A stretch of 64,000 nt of DNA from Arenibacter sp. 6A1 (GTDB lineage: Bacteria; Bacteroidota; Bacteroidia; Flavobacteriales; Flavobacteriaceae): assembly GCF_012272855.1 (NCBI RefSeq), contig NZ_JAAXCQ010000011.1:62001-126000 (forward strand). The letters run 5' to 3'. Both the position numbers and the translations under genes were made by a program. The notes under the pieces were generated by a model. It saw nothing but the letters and a program-made list of their open reading frames with translations, did no database searches and was not told the DNA's origin. Shown here in pieces: positions 27,032 through 35,743 of the stretch (the stretch's first letter is position 1; each line of letters begins with the position of its first letter).

Positions 27032-28222
27032 TTATTGTAAGAATTCAAATATTCCGGCGGCACCTTGTCCTGTTCCAACGCACATGGTGACCATTCCGTA
27101 TTTACCTTTCATATTTCTCTTTCGCATTTCATCGAATAATTGAACCGAAAGTTTTGCTCCTGTACATCCTAATGGGTGTCCTAAAGCAATAGCCCCTCCA
27201 TTGACATTGACGATCTCCGGATTAAGGTTTAGTTCTCTGATCACTGCCAAGGATTGGGAAGCGAAAGCCTCGTTTAACTCTATCAATTCAATGTCGTCTT
27301 GTTTCAGGCCTGCCAATTTCAGTGCTTTTGGAACCGCTTTTACAGGGCCTATTCCCATAATGCGTGGTTCTACTCCGGCAGCGGCATAGTTCACCAATCT
27401 TGCAATTGGCTCTAGGTTCAATTCCTTTACCATAGCCTCGCTCATGACCATTACAAAGGCTGCGCCATCGCTCATTTGGGATGAGTTTCCTGCGGTTACA
27501 CTGCCTCCAGCGGCAAATACTGGGCGTAAGCCTGCCAAAGCCTCCTTATTGGTACCTTTTCTTGGTCCTTCATCTTTGGTTACCGTATATTTTCTAGTCG
27601 CTTTTTTCCCGTTTTCATCTATGTAAACTTGTTCTACATCTATGGGTACAATTTGGTCCTGAAAGCGGTTTTCGGCCTGTGCCTTTAGAGCTTTCATATG
27701 GGAGTGATACGCAAACTCATCCTGGTCTTCACGAGATACTTTAAACTGATTGGCAACGGCTTCGGCAGTGTTGCCCATTCCCCAATAGTAATCTTCATGG
27801 CCAGACTTTACCAAATCATAATTCAGTTCTGTTTTGTATCCTGTCATTGGCACCGCACTCATGCTTTCTGCTCCGCCAGCAATAATACAATCGGCCATTC
27901 CTGACTGTATTTTTGCCGTGGCAATGGCAATGGTTTCTACGCCCGAAGAGCAAAACCTATTGACGGTAACCCCGGGAACATCAACAATGTCGAGTCCCAT
28001 TAAAGAGATCAATCGTGCCATATTTAAGCCCTGGGAACCTTCGGGCATGGCATTTCCAACAATAACATCGTCTATACGGGTCTTGTCTAGTTGCGGTAAT
28101 TCCTTCATCATATATTCGATGGTTTCCGCTGCCAATTCATCGGTTCTTTTAAAACGGAATACGCCTTTAGGTGCTTTCCCTACTGCTGTTCTATATGCTT
28201 TTACTATATATGCTGTTTTCAT
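27032..28222 (-). CDS. fadA: acetyl-CoA acyltransferase (thiolase)
   Basis: 396-residue cytosolic thiolase. The nucleophile Cys91 is in NRFCSSG; the C-terminal half carries the catalytic His in GGAIALGHPLGCTG and Cys in VTMCVGTGQGAAG. It cleaves 3-ketoacyl-CoA with CoA to release acetyl-CoA, the last step of each beta-oxidation round, working with the fadN product encoded 168 bp upstream. In the gap before its start there is an imperfect copy (ATGCAATGCAT near 28279) of the palindrome found upstream of marR. Length is usual for the family. Confidence 0.94.
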   Translation of the reverse strand: MKTAYIVKAYRTAVGKAPKGVFRFKRTDELAAETIEYMMKELPQLDKTRIDDVIVGNAMPEGSQGLNMARLISLMGLDIVDVPGVTVNRFCSSGVETIAIATAKIQSGMADCIIAGGAESMSAVPMTGYKTELNYDLVKSGHEDYYWGMGNTAEAVANQFKVSREDQDEFAYHSHMKALKAQAENRFQDQIVPIDVEQVYIDENGKKATRKYTVTKDEGPRKGTNKEALAGLRPVFAAGGSVTAGNSSQMSDGAAFVMVMSEAMVKELNLEPIARLVNYAAAGVEPRIMGIGPVKAVPKALKLAGLKQDDIELIELNEAFASQSLAVIRELNLNPEIVNVNGGAIALGHPLGCTGAKLSVQLFDEMRKRNMKGKYGMVTMCVGTGQGAAGIFEFLQ

Positions 28223-28390
28223 CTTGTTTTTTAGTGTTGAGTATTAAGGGGTTCGTCTGTAAAAATGAGTCTTTGTAATGCAATGCATAAGTCAATTCTT
28301 GGTTGTGCTTTTTCTTTTTTAAACGTCACCTTTATGCCTTGGTTTCAAATTACTCAATACCTGGTACTAACTAGGAGGTGCTTACGTAGC

Positions 28391-30796
28391 TTAGTTACGA
28401 AGTGGCTTTCCTGTTTTTAACATATGCTGAATACGCTCTAAGGTTTTTCTTTCCGTACATAGGGAAAGGAATGCCTCTCGTTCCAAGTCCAATAAATATT
28501 GTTCGCTGACCAGTGAAGGTTCGGACAAATCACCACCCGCCATTACATAGGCCAATTTATTGGCTATTTTATGGTCGTGGGCGCTTATGTAATTACTGTC
28601 TTGCATAGCATCGGTTCCTACCATGAACATTCCCAAGGCTTGTTTTCCCAATACCTTTATATCTGTTCGCTTAATCGGTTGGGTGTATCCAGATTCCGCC
28701 ATAATTTTAGCATAGGCTTTGGCCGTTGCTATTTGTCGGTCTTTATTGACAACCACAATATCTTTTCCTTTCTGTAATATCCCCAAATCAAAGGCTTCAT
28801 AGGCCGATGTCGATACTTTAGCCATTCCTATGGTCAAGAAATACTCCTGAAGGACATTTAGCTCTATGTCGTTCTTTTTAAAGGTATCCTGGGCACGAAG
28901 GGTCATTTCTTTAGATCCTCCTCCGCCAGGAATTACACCAACACCAAATTCTACGAGTCCGATATAGGTTTCTGCAGCGGCAACGACCATGTCGGCATGT
29001 AGGGATAGTTCACAGCCCCCACCTAGTGTCATTCCATGTGGAGCGGCAATGGTAGGGATGGCAGAATAGCGCATGCGCATCATCGTATCCTGGAACATTT
29101 TGATGGCCATATTTAACTCATCGTATTCCTGTTCTACCGCCATCATAAATATCATTCCTATATTGGCTCCTACAGAGAAATTTGGAGCCTGGTTACCAAC
29201 CACCAAACCTTGGAAATCTTTTTCGGCTATATCAATCGCCTTGTTCAATCCGGCCAATACATCGCCACCAATGGTGTTCATTTTCGACTGGAATTCTACA
29301 TTTAGAATACCATCGCCTAGGTCTTCTACCACAACACCGCTATTTTTAAAAACCTCCTTGGTTTTGCGGATGTTGTCTAAAATGATAAACGCATCCTGGC
29401 CTGGTATTTTTTGGGCCGATTTCTTTTGGATATCGTAACAATAGCTTGCGCCTTCTTTTACGGAGTAGAAAGTGTTGGCTCCCGAAGCGATCATTTCTCC
29501 TATCCATGGCGCAGGAGTCAATCCTTCGGCCTTTATCAAATCCAATCCTGCTTGAACGCCTATGGCATCCCAGATTTGGAAAGGCCCGTGTTCCCATCCA
29601 AAACCAGCTTTCATGGCGTCATCAATCTTGTAAATCTCATCGGTTATTTCTGGAATCCTGTGCGAAACATAGGCAAATAAAGCGGCAAAACTCTTTCTGT
29701 AAAACTCCCCGGCCTTGTCTTTTCCAGCCACCAATACTTTAAAACGGTCTACCACCTTATCGATGGTTTTGGTCAGTTCTAAGGTGGCAAAACTCGCTCT
29801 TTTATTATCTCGGTATTCTAGTGTATTTAGATTTAGGGTTTTTATCTCGCTAGAACCATCTTTGTTTTTTACTTTTTTATAAAAACCTTGGCCAGTTTTA
29901 CTTCCCAACCATTTGTTTTCTATCATGGAGTTGATAAAACCGGGCAGTTTAAACAATTCGTGGCGTTCGTCCTTGGCACAATTTTCATAGATACCATTGG
30001 CAACATGTACGAGGGTGTCCAATCCAACAACATCTACGGTACGAAAAGTAGCCGATTTAGGGCGGCCTATGACCGGTCCGGTAAGTTTGTCTACTTCTTC
30101 TACGGTAAGTCCCATATCATTGACCATATGAAACAGGCTTTGAATGCTGAAAATACCGATTCTATTGCCTATAAAAGCAGGAGTGTCTTTGGCAACTACG
30201 GAAGTTTTACCTAAGAATTGTTCTCCATAACCGTTCAGGAATTTTAATACTTCTGGTGATGTTTTTGGACCAGGGATTATCTCAAATAATTTTAAATAAC
30301 GTGCTGGATTAAAAAAGTGGGTACCACAGAAATGTTTTTGGAAATCATCACTGCGGCCTTCGCTCATAAATTTAATCGGAATCCCGGAGGTGTTCGAGGT
30401 AATTAAAGTACCTGGTTTTCGGTATTTTTCCAAGTTCTCGAACACCATCTTTTTGATGTCCAATCGCTCTACCACTACCTCAATGATCCAATCTACCTGC
30501 CCTACCTTGGCAATATCGTCCTCCAAATTCCCAGTGGTGATTCGTTTGGAAAATTTTTGGTGGTAAATAGGAGAAGGTTTAGATTTAAGTGCCGTAACCA
30601 AGGAATCGTTAACAAGCCTATTGCGGACAAGGGTGTCTTTTAAGGTGAGGCCTTTTGCTTTTTCGGCATCAGTGAGTTCCCTTGGTACAATATCTAATAG
30701 TAATACTTCTACGCCAATATTGGCAAAGTGACATGCAATACCACTGCCCATAATTCCAGAGCCTATGACCGCTACTTTTTTAATGTGTTTGTTCAT
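28391..30796 (-). CDS. fadN: 3-hydroxyacyl-CoA dehydrogenase / enoyl-CoA hydratase, FadN architecture
   Basis: 801-residue bifunctional enzyme of beta-oxidation. The N-terminal NAD-binding fold starts VAVIGSGIMGSGIACHFANI; the dehydrogenase domain contains TSNTSGIPIKFMSEG, CGTHFFNPARYLKLFEI and GNRIGIFSIQSLFH. The crotonase domain follows (about 490-690: IAAPHGMTLGGGCELSLHAD, FGVGVIPGGGGSKEMTLR) with its catalytic Glu region. This order is the reverse of E. coli FadB and matches Bacillus FadN. The start codon is ATG at 30796, one codon after a TTG. It follows the marR gene by 24 bp and is probably co-transcribed with it. Confidence 0.9.
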   Translation of the reverse strand: MNKHIKKVAVIGSGIMGSGIACHFANIGVEVLLLDIVPRELTDAEKAKGLTLKDTLVRNRLVNDSLVTALKSKPSPIYHQKFSKRITTGNLEDDIAKVGQVDWIIEVVVERLDIKKMVFENLEKYRKPGTLITSNTSGIPIKFMSEGRSDDFQKHFCGTHFFNPARYLKLFEIIPGPKTSPEVLKFLNGYGEQFLGKTSVVAKDTPAFIGNRIGIFSIQSLFHMVNDMGLTVEEVDKLTGPVIGRPKSATFRTVDVVGLDTLVHVANGIYENCAKDERHELFKLPGFINSMIENKWLGSKTGQGFYKKVKNKDGSSEIKTLNLNTLEYRDNKRASFATLELTKTIDKVVDRFKVLVAGKDKAGEFYRKSFAALFAYVSHRIPEITDEIYKIDDAMKAGFGWEHGPFQIWDAIGVQAGLDLIKAEGLTPAPWIGEMIASGANTFYSVKEGASYCYDIQKKSAQKIPGQDAFIILDNIRKTKEVFKNSGVVVEDLGDGILNVEFQSKMNTIGGDVLAGLNKAIDIAEKDFQGLVVGNQAPNFSVGANIGMIFMMAVEQEYDELNMAIKMFQDTMMRMRYSAIPTIAAPHGMTLGGGCELSLHADMVVAAAETYIGLVEFGVGVIPGGGGSKEMTLRAQDTFKKNDIELNVLQEYFLTIGMAKVSTSAYEAFDLGILQKGKDIVVVNKDRQIATAKAYAKIMAESGYTQPIKRTDIKVLGKQALGMFMVGTDAMQDSNYISAHDHKIANKLAYVMAGGDLSEPSLVSEQYLLDLEREAFLSLCTERKTLERIQHMLKTGKPLRN

Positions 30797-30820
30797 CAAT
30801 AAAATCGAATTAATTAGTTT

Positions 30821-31261
30821 TTAATCTTTTTTATAAATTTTCTTTTCAGCAATTAACCTGTTGATAGTCTCCGTAACCTCGAAAAAAGCGTTCAATTTTT
30901 CAACCGACACTTCATTTCGTACCACCTCGTTAAACCGTAATACTACATCCTTGGAGATTTTTCTTTTTTCTAATCCCAATGGAGTAAGATGTATAAGCAC
31001 ACCTCTTCCGTCACACGGATTAGGTTTTCGTTCTATAAAACCTTTTTCTTCCATACTTTTTAAAATTCGGGAAAGGCTTGTGGCCTCCATGCCCATTTTG
31101 GGACCTAAGGAGGTAGAAGGGGTGCCTGTCTTGGAATCAATACTTAAGAGGGTAAAACCTATGGCCATAGAAGTATCAAAGTTTTTAGCTTCTTCATTGT
31201 ACATTTTTGTGACCGTTTGCCATGTTGTTCTCAAGGCATAGTCTATTGTAAATTCTTTCAT
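30821..31261 (-). CDS. MarR family transcriptional regulator of the fad locus
   Basis: 146-residue cytosolic winged-helix protein. The DNA-binding core has TSLGPKMGMEATSLSRILKS (recognition helix) and the wing FIERKPNPCDGRGVLIHLTP; terminal helices form the dimer. The MarR fold usually represses its own operon until it binds a phenolic, lipid or acyl ligand. Here it heads marR-fadN-fadA-fadE and its promoter overlaps a 24-bp perfect palindrome, so repression relieved by an acyl-CoA or fatty acid is a fair inference. Bacillus regulates the same gene set with a TetR-type FadR instead. Confidence 0.88.
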   Translation of the reverse strand: MKEFTIDYALRTTWQTVTKMYNEEAKNFDTSMAIGFTLLSIDSKTGTPSTSLGPKMGMEATSLSRILKSMEEKGFIERKPNPCDGRGVLIHLTPLGLEKRKISKDVVLRFNEVVRNEVSVEKLNAFFEVTETINRLIAEKKIYKKD

Positions 31262-31281
31262 GTAATCAGTAACGCTTGTCT

Positions 31282-31289
31282 CAAAGATA
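31282..31289 (-). promoter_or_regulatory. -7 box TATCTTTG of the marR-fad operon
   Basis: Minus-strand TATCTTTG fits TAnnTTTG and lies 21 bp upstream of the marR start codon. The triplet at the -33 position (ATG instead of TTG, spacing 19) falls inside the palindrome at 31295. Confidence 0.55.
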
Positions 31290-31294
31290 GAAAA

Positions 31295-31318
31295 ATATAT
31301 TATGCATGCATAATATAT
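31295..31318 (-). promoter_or_regulatory. 24-bp perfect palindrome, candidate MarR operator
   Basis: The centre reads TATTATGCA-TGCATAATA and the symmetry extends without mismatch over 24 bp. It covers the region upstream of the -7 box and the -33 site of the marR promoter. Size, symmetry and position agree with an autoregulatory MarR operator; binding itself is inferred. Confidence 0.7.
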
Positions 31319-31347
31319 ATGTTAAATTATCATAGGGTAAGGCACAA

Positions 31348-31382
31348 AAAAAACAGCTTTCAAAAATTGAAAGCTGTTTTTA
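31348..31382 (-). terminator. terminator after fadD
   Basis: AAAACAGCTTTCAA pairs with TTGAAAGCTGTTTT around an AAA loop and is flanked by A and T runs. It ends fadD and separates it from the marR promoter. Confidence 0.87.
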
Positions 31383-31402
31383 AGTGTTTTGTTTACTGTT
31401 CT

Positions 31403-33181
31403 TTATATTGAATGTTCGTAAATATCGTTATAAAGGTCAATGTATTTTTGCTTTATTATTTTACGCTTGAGCTTTAATGTAGGGGTAAGGTGACCTTCTT
31501 CGATGCTCCAAGCATTGGGTGTTAATCTAAACTGTTTCACTTTTTCCCATTTTGCAAAATTTTCATTGGCCTCATCTACTTCTTCCTGGAAACGTGCAAT
31601 GACTTTTTCATTGGTCACAAGACTGAGATTGTCCTTAACTTCTATTCGGTGTATTTTGGCCCAGTTTCTCACAAATTCAAAATCGGGCTGAATCAAAGCA
31701 GCCGGCATTTTTTCGCCTTCGCCAATGACCATTATTTGTTCTATAAACCTAGATTGTTTAAAACGGTTTTCCAATAGTTGTGGGGCTACGTACTTTCCGC
31801 CCGAAGTTTTAAACATTTCTTTCTTTCTATCGGTGATCTTCAAAAAGCCATCACTGTCTATTTCTCCAATATCTCCCGTATGAAAGTACTGGTTGTTTAA
31901 GGCTTCGGCCGTTTTTTCCTCGTCTTTGTAATACCCCATCATCACCTGGGGGCCTTTCACGCAAATTTCGCCGTCTTCGGCAATTTTTACTTCGGTTCTA
32001 TCCAATAGTTTTCCAACGGTACCAATTTTAAATCCACCATCGCGCATATCGTTTACCGAGATGACCGGGGAAGTTTCTGTAAGTCCATAACCTTCCATAA
32101 CTCCTAATTCTGCGGCATTGAATATCCTGGCAAGCCTTGGTTGTAGTGCTGCACTTCCCGAGGCTATAAGGCTTAAGTTGCCTCCAAGGCCAGCTTTCCA
32201 TTTGCTGAAAATAAGCTTTCGGGCAAGGGCTAGTTTTTGTTCGTACCACCAGCCGTTTTGTCCATAAGGTTCATAATCTAACCCGACCTCTACGGCCCAG
32301 AAGAAAAGGTTCTTTTTTATACCCTTGAGCGCGGCACCCTTGGCAATGATCTTATCGTATACCTTTTCTAATAATCGGGGTACTGCGGTCATAACATGGG
32401 GTTCCACCTCTTTAAGGTTGTCACTTATTTTATCCATAGATTCGGCAAAATAAATAGAAACACCCCTTAGCTGGTACAAATACATGATCATGCGTTCATA
32501 GATATGGCATACCGGTAAAAAACTCAAGGCTTTGGTCTCCCCATCGACAATAGGAAATCTTTTAGAACTTTCAATAGCATTGCTAACGATATTGTGATGG
32601 GATAACATTACTCCCTTTGGTCTACCAGTGGTACCCGAGGTGTAGATTAGCGTCGCCAAATCAGTGGACTTAACGGCTGCCATATGTTTTTCTACCTCGT
32701 CCTGATTACTTGTGTCTTTCCCTAAGGCTAGAACTTCTTTCCAGTTTTTACAGGTCTCCAACTCATCAAAAGAGTATATTTCCTTTAAGAAAGGTAATTT
32801 GTCCCTTATGGCTTGTAGCTTATTGTATACTTCCTCACAGGAAACAAAACAGTAGGAGGCTTCAGAATGGTTTAGAACATATTCATAATCCTCGGAGGAT
32901 ATGGTTGGGTATATGGGCACATTTTGGGCTCCCAATTGTAGGATACCTATATCCATAATATTCCATTCCGTTCGGTTGGTCATAGAAATCACTGCAATTT
33001 TATCATTGGGTTTAATCCCTAGGCGCAGTAAGGCACGGCTAACCGCATTTGCCTTGTCTACATATTCCTGAGTTGAAGTAGCGATCCATTCTCCATTGTA
33101 TTTGGTTATAAGGGATTCTTTTAAATTGAATTTCTCTAATTGGTAGTAAGGGAAATCAAAAAGGCGAGTGATTTTTTGCAT
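31403..33181 (-). CDS. fadD: long-chain fatty-acid-CoA ligase
   Basis: 592-residue AMP-forming acyl-CoA synthetase. The P-loop motif LIYTSGTTGRPKGVMLSHHN lies near residues 177-196, followed by GYGLTETSPVISVND, YFHTGDIGEIDSDGFLKITD and RKKEMFKTSGGKYVAP (the hinge and C-terminal domain). It activates free fatty acid with ATP and CoA, feeding the fadNAE enzymes encoded downstream. The C-terminus has a charged tail (KLKRKIIKQKY) typical of long-chain and LACS-like bacteroidetes members. It has its own terminator and lies in the same direction as the marR operon, 142 bp upstream of it. Confidence 0.92.
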   Translation of the reverse strand: MQKITRLFDFPYYQLEKFNLKESLITKYNGEWIATSTQEYVDKANAVSRALLRLGIKPNDKIAVISMTNRTEWNIMDIGILQLGAQNVPIYPTISSEDYEYVLNHSEASYCFVSCEEVYNKLQAIRDKLPFLKEIYSFDELETCKNWKEVLALGKDTSNQDEVEKHMAAVKSTDLATLIYTSGTTGRPKGVMLSHHNIVSNAIESSKRFPIVDGETKALSFLPVCHIYERMIMYLYQLRGVSIYFAESMDKISDNLKEVEPHVMTAVPRLLEKVYDKIIAKGAALKGIKKNLFFWAVEVGLDYEPYGQNGWWYEQKLALARKLIFSKWKAGLGGNLSLIASGSAALQPRLARIFNAAELGVMEGYGLTETSPVISVNDMRDGGFKIGTVGKLLDRTEVKIAEDGEICVKGPQVMMGYYKDEEKTAEALNNQYFHTGDIGEIDSDGFLKITDRKKEMFKTSGGKYVAPQLLENRFKQSRFIEQIMVIGEGEKMPAALIQPDFEFVRNWAKIHRIEVKDNLSLVTNEKVIARFQEEVDEANENFAKWEKVKQFRLTPNAWSIEEGHLTPTLKLKRKIIKQKYIDLYNDIYEHSI

Positions 33182-33612
33182 ATTTTATGAGCTATACGTC
33201 ATCGCAAATTAAGAAAAGGGAACGGTATTTTAAAATGACATTCGCAATTAATGGCTATTTTTTTTGAAGATTTAATATTCTTGGTTTAAAAACAAAGGGA
33301 TGGTCTATTGGAGAATTCTTGTTAAGTGGTTTAAAAAGAGGTTTTTGTGAGGGTAGTTGCTGTGATTTGTCCCAATAGTAAAGGCCTCAATTTTTTTTAA
33401 GTCCTTGGGTATGATAGCTTCCAAGCTACTGGCAGGGGAAATCTATAAAGACTTTATTTTTTTAAAGCCATGGAGAACCCTTTGGATAATGGGACTTATG
33501 CTGTACTTTTAGCGTTGTTTATATAGTATCTAATGTTATTTGGCTAAGAATTGATACTATAAAAAATAAATTAATTAAGTTCAACGATTAAATTTTTAAA
33601 CTAAAAAAAGAA
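33182..33612. other. 431-bp intergenic region, no gene seen
   Basis: Between divergent fadD and the GHL10-like gene. I see only short open frames (under 20 codons) without coding character, a few T-runs, and no hairpin or repeat I would defend. A degenerate TTAATTTG at about 33207-33214 on the minus strand could serve fadD. Confidence 0.6.
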
Positions 33613-34728
33613 ATGAAAAGACTGTTTGCAATTTTCGCAATTGTTTGCACTATGTATTCTTGTGCCGATGCTGAAAAAACAAAAATTCCGGTATACGCGT
33701 GGTCTGGAGGTCCTGGCGAGGCTACTGACCAAGAGTTAAAAATAAAATTTGATGATTTTAAAAGCAAAGGGATAGACGGAATCATGTACAATGGAGGGCA
33801 TGACCCCGAGACTTATAAAAGGGTAGGAAAGCTTGTAAAAGAAGCCGGAATGGAATTTCATACTTGGATACCGACCATGGTACAGGGCGAAAATCCTAAG
33901 TTGTCTCATGATCTATATGCCGTGAATAGACTTGGAGAATCTTCTTTTGATAATCCACCGTACGTTCCTTATTATAAGTTTTTGTGTCCTAGTAAAGAAG
34001 GCTCTTATAACTTTTTAGCTGATTTATATGGAGGTATTGCCGAATTGGAAGAGGTAGATGGTATTCATTTGGATTATATTCGTTTCCCTGATGTAATTTT
34101 AGCAGAAGGCCTATGGGACAAATATGGTTTGGTAATGAACGAAGAATATCCAGTAGCCGATTTTTGTTATTGTGATGATTGTACGGCCGATTTTAAAGAA
34201 AAAACTGGAATTGATATCAAAGAAGTAGAAGATCCTTCTCAGATTCAGGAATGGAAGGAGTTTAGATACGATTTGATTACGAATATGGTGAATCGTATAG
34301 CGAAGGTTGTACATGAAAAAGGAAAGCGCCTAAATGCCGCAGTTTTTCCAGGTCCAAGTATTTCAAAGAAATTGGTTAGACAAGAATGGAACAAGTGGGA
34401 TCTTGATGCCGTTTTTCCAATGAACTACAACGATTTTTATTTAAAAGATGCCTCATGGGTAGGAGAGGTTGTTAAAGAAGAGGTTACTGCTGTTAACGGT
34501 ACTAAACCTATCTATAGTGGACTTTTTATTTGTCCGAACCCAGAGAGAAAGACAGAGGAGAACGATCCTGAAAACCACGGTTTATTGCCTTCGGAAATGG
34601 AAACTGCCATTAGAGGTTCTATGGAGAATGGTGCTGCCGGGATTTGTCTTTTTACCCCAGAAAGAATGACAGAAGCTCATTGGGTAGAGTTTGAAAAGGC
34701 TATTTATGCCGATTATTCTAAAAAATAA
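33613..34728 (+). CDS. GHL10-like putative glycosyl hydrolase lipoprotein
   Basis: 371-residue lipoprotein: signal 1-17 with lipobox YSC (Cys17). The body resembles the family-10-like glycosyl hydrolases (GHL10/DUF4015 type TIM barrels): IDGIMYNGGHDPE, AGMEFHTWIPTMVQGE, GIHLDYIRFPDV (with the D-Y-I-R-F strand typical of these proteins), LNAAVFPGPSISKK and AVFPMNYNDFYL. Catalytic residues are likely among the Asp in HLDYIRFPD and the Glu/Asp near NYND but are not proven. Substrate unknown; cell-envelope or dietary polysaccharide is a guess. Free-standing gene with large gaps on both sides, closed by the terminator at 34788. Confidence 0.8.
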   Translation: MKRLFAIFAIVCTMYSCADAEKTKIPVYAWSGGPGEATDQELKIKFDDFKSKGIDGIMYNGGHDPETYKRVGKLVKEAGMEFHTWIPTMVQGENPKLSHDLYAVNRLGESSFDNPPYVPYYKFLCPSKEGSYNFLADLYGGIAELEEVDGIHLDYIRFPDVILAEGLWDKYGLVMNEEYPVADFCYCDDCTADFKEKTGIDIKEVEDPSQIQEWKEFRYDLITNMVNRIAKVVHEKGKRLNAAVFPGPSISKKLVRQEWNKWDLDAVFPMNYNDFYLKDASWVGEVVKEEVTAVNGTKPIYSGLFICPNPERKTEENDPENHGLLPSEMETAIRGSMENGAAGICLFTPERMTEAHWVEFEKAIYADYSKK

Positions 34729-34787
34729 AAGCGTATAACCTTGAGTGCCTACGAATAATGGGCTAAGGTGTTACTACAGATTAAACG

Positions 34788-34830
34788 GAAAGCCGTTGTC
34801 CTGATGAAAATCTGGACAACGGCTTTTTTT
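34788..34830 (+). terminator. terminator after GHL10-like gene
   Basis: AAAGCCGTTGTCC pairs with GGACAACGGCTTT around an 11-nt loop and runs into TTTTT. It lies about 60 bp after the stop codon. Confidence 0.87.
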
Positions 34831-35008
34831 GTAAAGCAGGTTTTTGAAGGGTACCTAAAAAAAATAATTTATGGCCTTATAGCACAAAAAATCAGCTACC
34901 TAGAATGGCGTCCCTTACATTTAAACAAGAGCTTATTTTATAGTTTTTTAGGAGTGTTTTTCTTGTTCTCAGGTCTAATAGATACATTGTATTATGGCAT
35001 ATTATGAT

Positions 35009-35094
35009 GCGTTAGGGACCACGGCGGCATCCCCGCAGCAAGGCAAGGGATATAGCCAAGGGCCCGCCCGACGCAGGAGGGAACGCCCAAATTA
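35009..35094 (+). repeat. 86-bp GC-rich intergenic repeat, copy 3
   Basis: Plus-strand copy; differs from copy 1 at repeat positions 11, 13, 15, 33, 45, 49, 53 and 66. The changes at 11 with 53 (T-A to C-G) and 15 with 49 (A/G to G-C) keep or create pairs in the long stem. It sits between the convergent GHL10-like and GNAT genes, in the same orientation as copies 1 and 5. The rest of that 429-bp gap holds only the terminator at 34788. Confidence 0.9.
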
Positions 35095-35157
35095 GAAATC
35101 TAAATACTAAAGGGGAGCAGTAGGTGTTTCGTTAAAACGATAACGCTCCACAGCTTA

Positions 35158-35610
35158 TTATAGGTGTAGTTTTAAACCTTCGTGTGAGGCTTTAAAGCCT
35201 AGCTTTTCATAAAACCGGATGGCCTCTGGACGCTGTTTGTCCGAGGTTAATTGTATTAAATGAACGCCTTTTTCCGTGGCCCTGGCCTTAATCCAGGCAA
35301 ACATTTGTTGGCCTATGCCTTGACCGGTATAGTCTTCGCGAACCCAAACATTTTCTACCAGACACCGTATTCCGCCCTGAAAAGTGAGGTAGGGGATAAA
35401 GCTTAGTTGAAAGGTGGCTATAACTTCCTTGTCTGCGTTTTCCAAAACGGTAAGTTCTTGGTTGCTATCGGCGGCAATACGCTCAAAAGCGTCGTAATAT
35501 ACCTTAGGTAAGGGAGACTGATAATTTTCGCGTAGGCGTCCTAGTTTGTCTTTGGAAATCATTTTAATGATGGCCGGAAGATCTTCTTTTGTGGCGAGAC
35601 GAAATTTCAT
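35158..35610 (-). CDS. GNAT family N-acetyltransferase
   Basis: 150-residue cytosolic acetyltransferase. The acetyl-CoA site is visible in ENVWVREDYTGQGIGQQMFA (the V-R-x-x-x-x-G-Q-G-I-G motif A) and the C-terminal IRFYEKLGFKASHEGLKL is the usual final strand-helix. Substrate unknown. It follows purL on the same strand after 133 bp, and a hairpin lies in between, so it is likely a separate unit. Length normal for a single GNAT domain. Confidence 0.87.
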   Translation of the reverse strand: MKFRLATKEDLPAIIKMISKDKLGRLRENYQSPLPKVYYDAFERIAADSNQELTVLENADKEVIATFQLSFIPYLTFQGGIRCLVENVWVREDYTGQGIGQQMFAWIKARATEKGVHLIQLTSDKQRPEAIRFYEKLGFKASHEGLKLHL

Positions 35611-35661
35611 GAGGTTTTATCTTATAAAGTGGTGTTTTGGGAGCAGTGGCGCTAAACAATA

Positions 35662-35695
35662 ACGAGTATTTAAGCAGCAAGGCCTAAATACTCGT
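35662..35695 (-). terminator. hairpin after purL
   Basis: ACGAGTATTTA pairs with TAAATACTCGT, an 11-bp perfect stem with a 12-nt loop, about 48 bp downstream of the purL stop. The following sequence (TATTGTTTAG) is only moderately T-rich. Confidence 0.6.
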
Positions 35696-35743
35696 ATCGT
35701 TTATAAAACAAATTTAAAAGTTACAACGTATTAATTGTACTAC

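Noticed and set aside
28391-30796. Reversed order of dehydrogenase and hydratase domains as a misassembly
   Set aside because: This order is the known FadN architecture of Bacillus-type operons and the sequence reads without a break.
34768-35007. 79-codon frame after the GHL10-like gene
   Set aside because: It runs through the terminator hairpin and has no ribosome-binding site or family resemblance.
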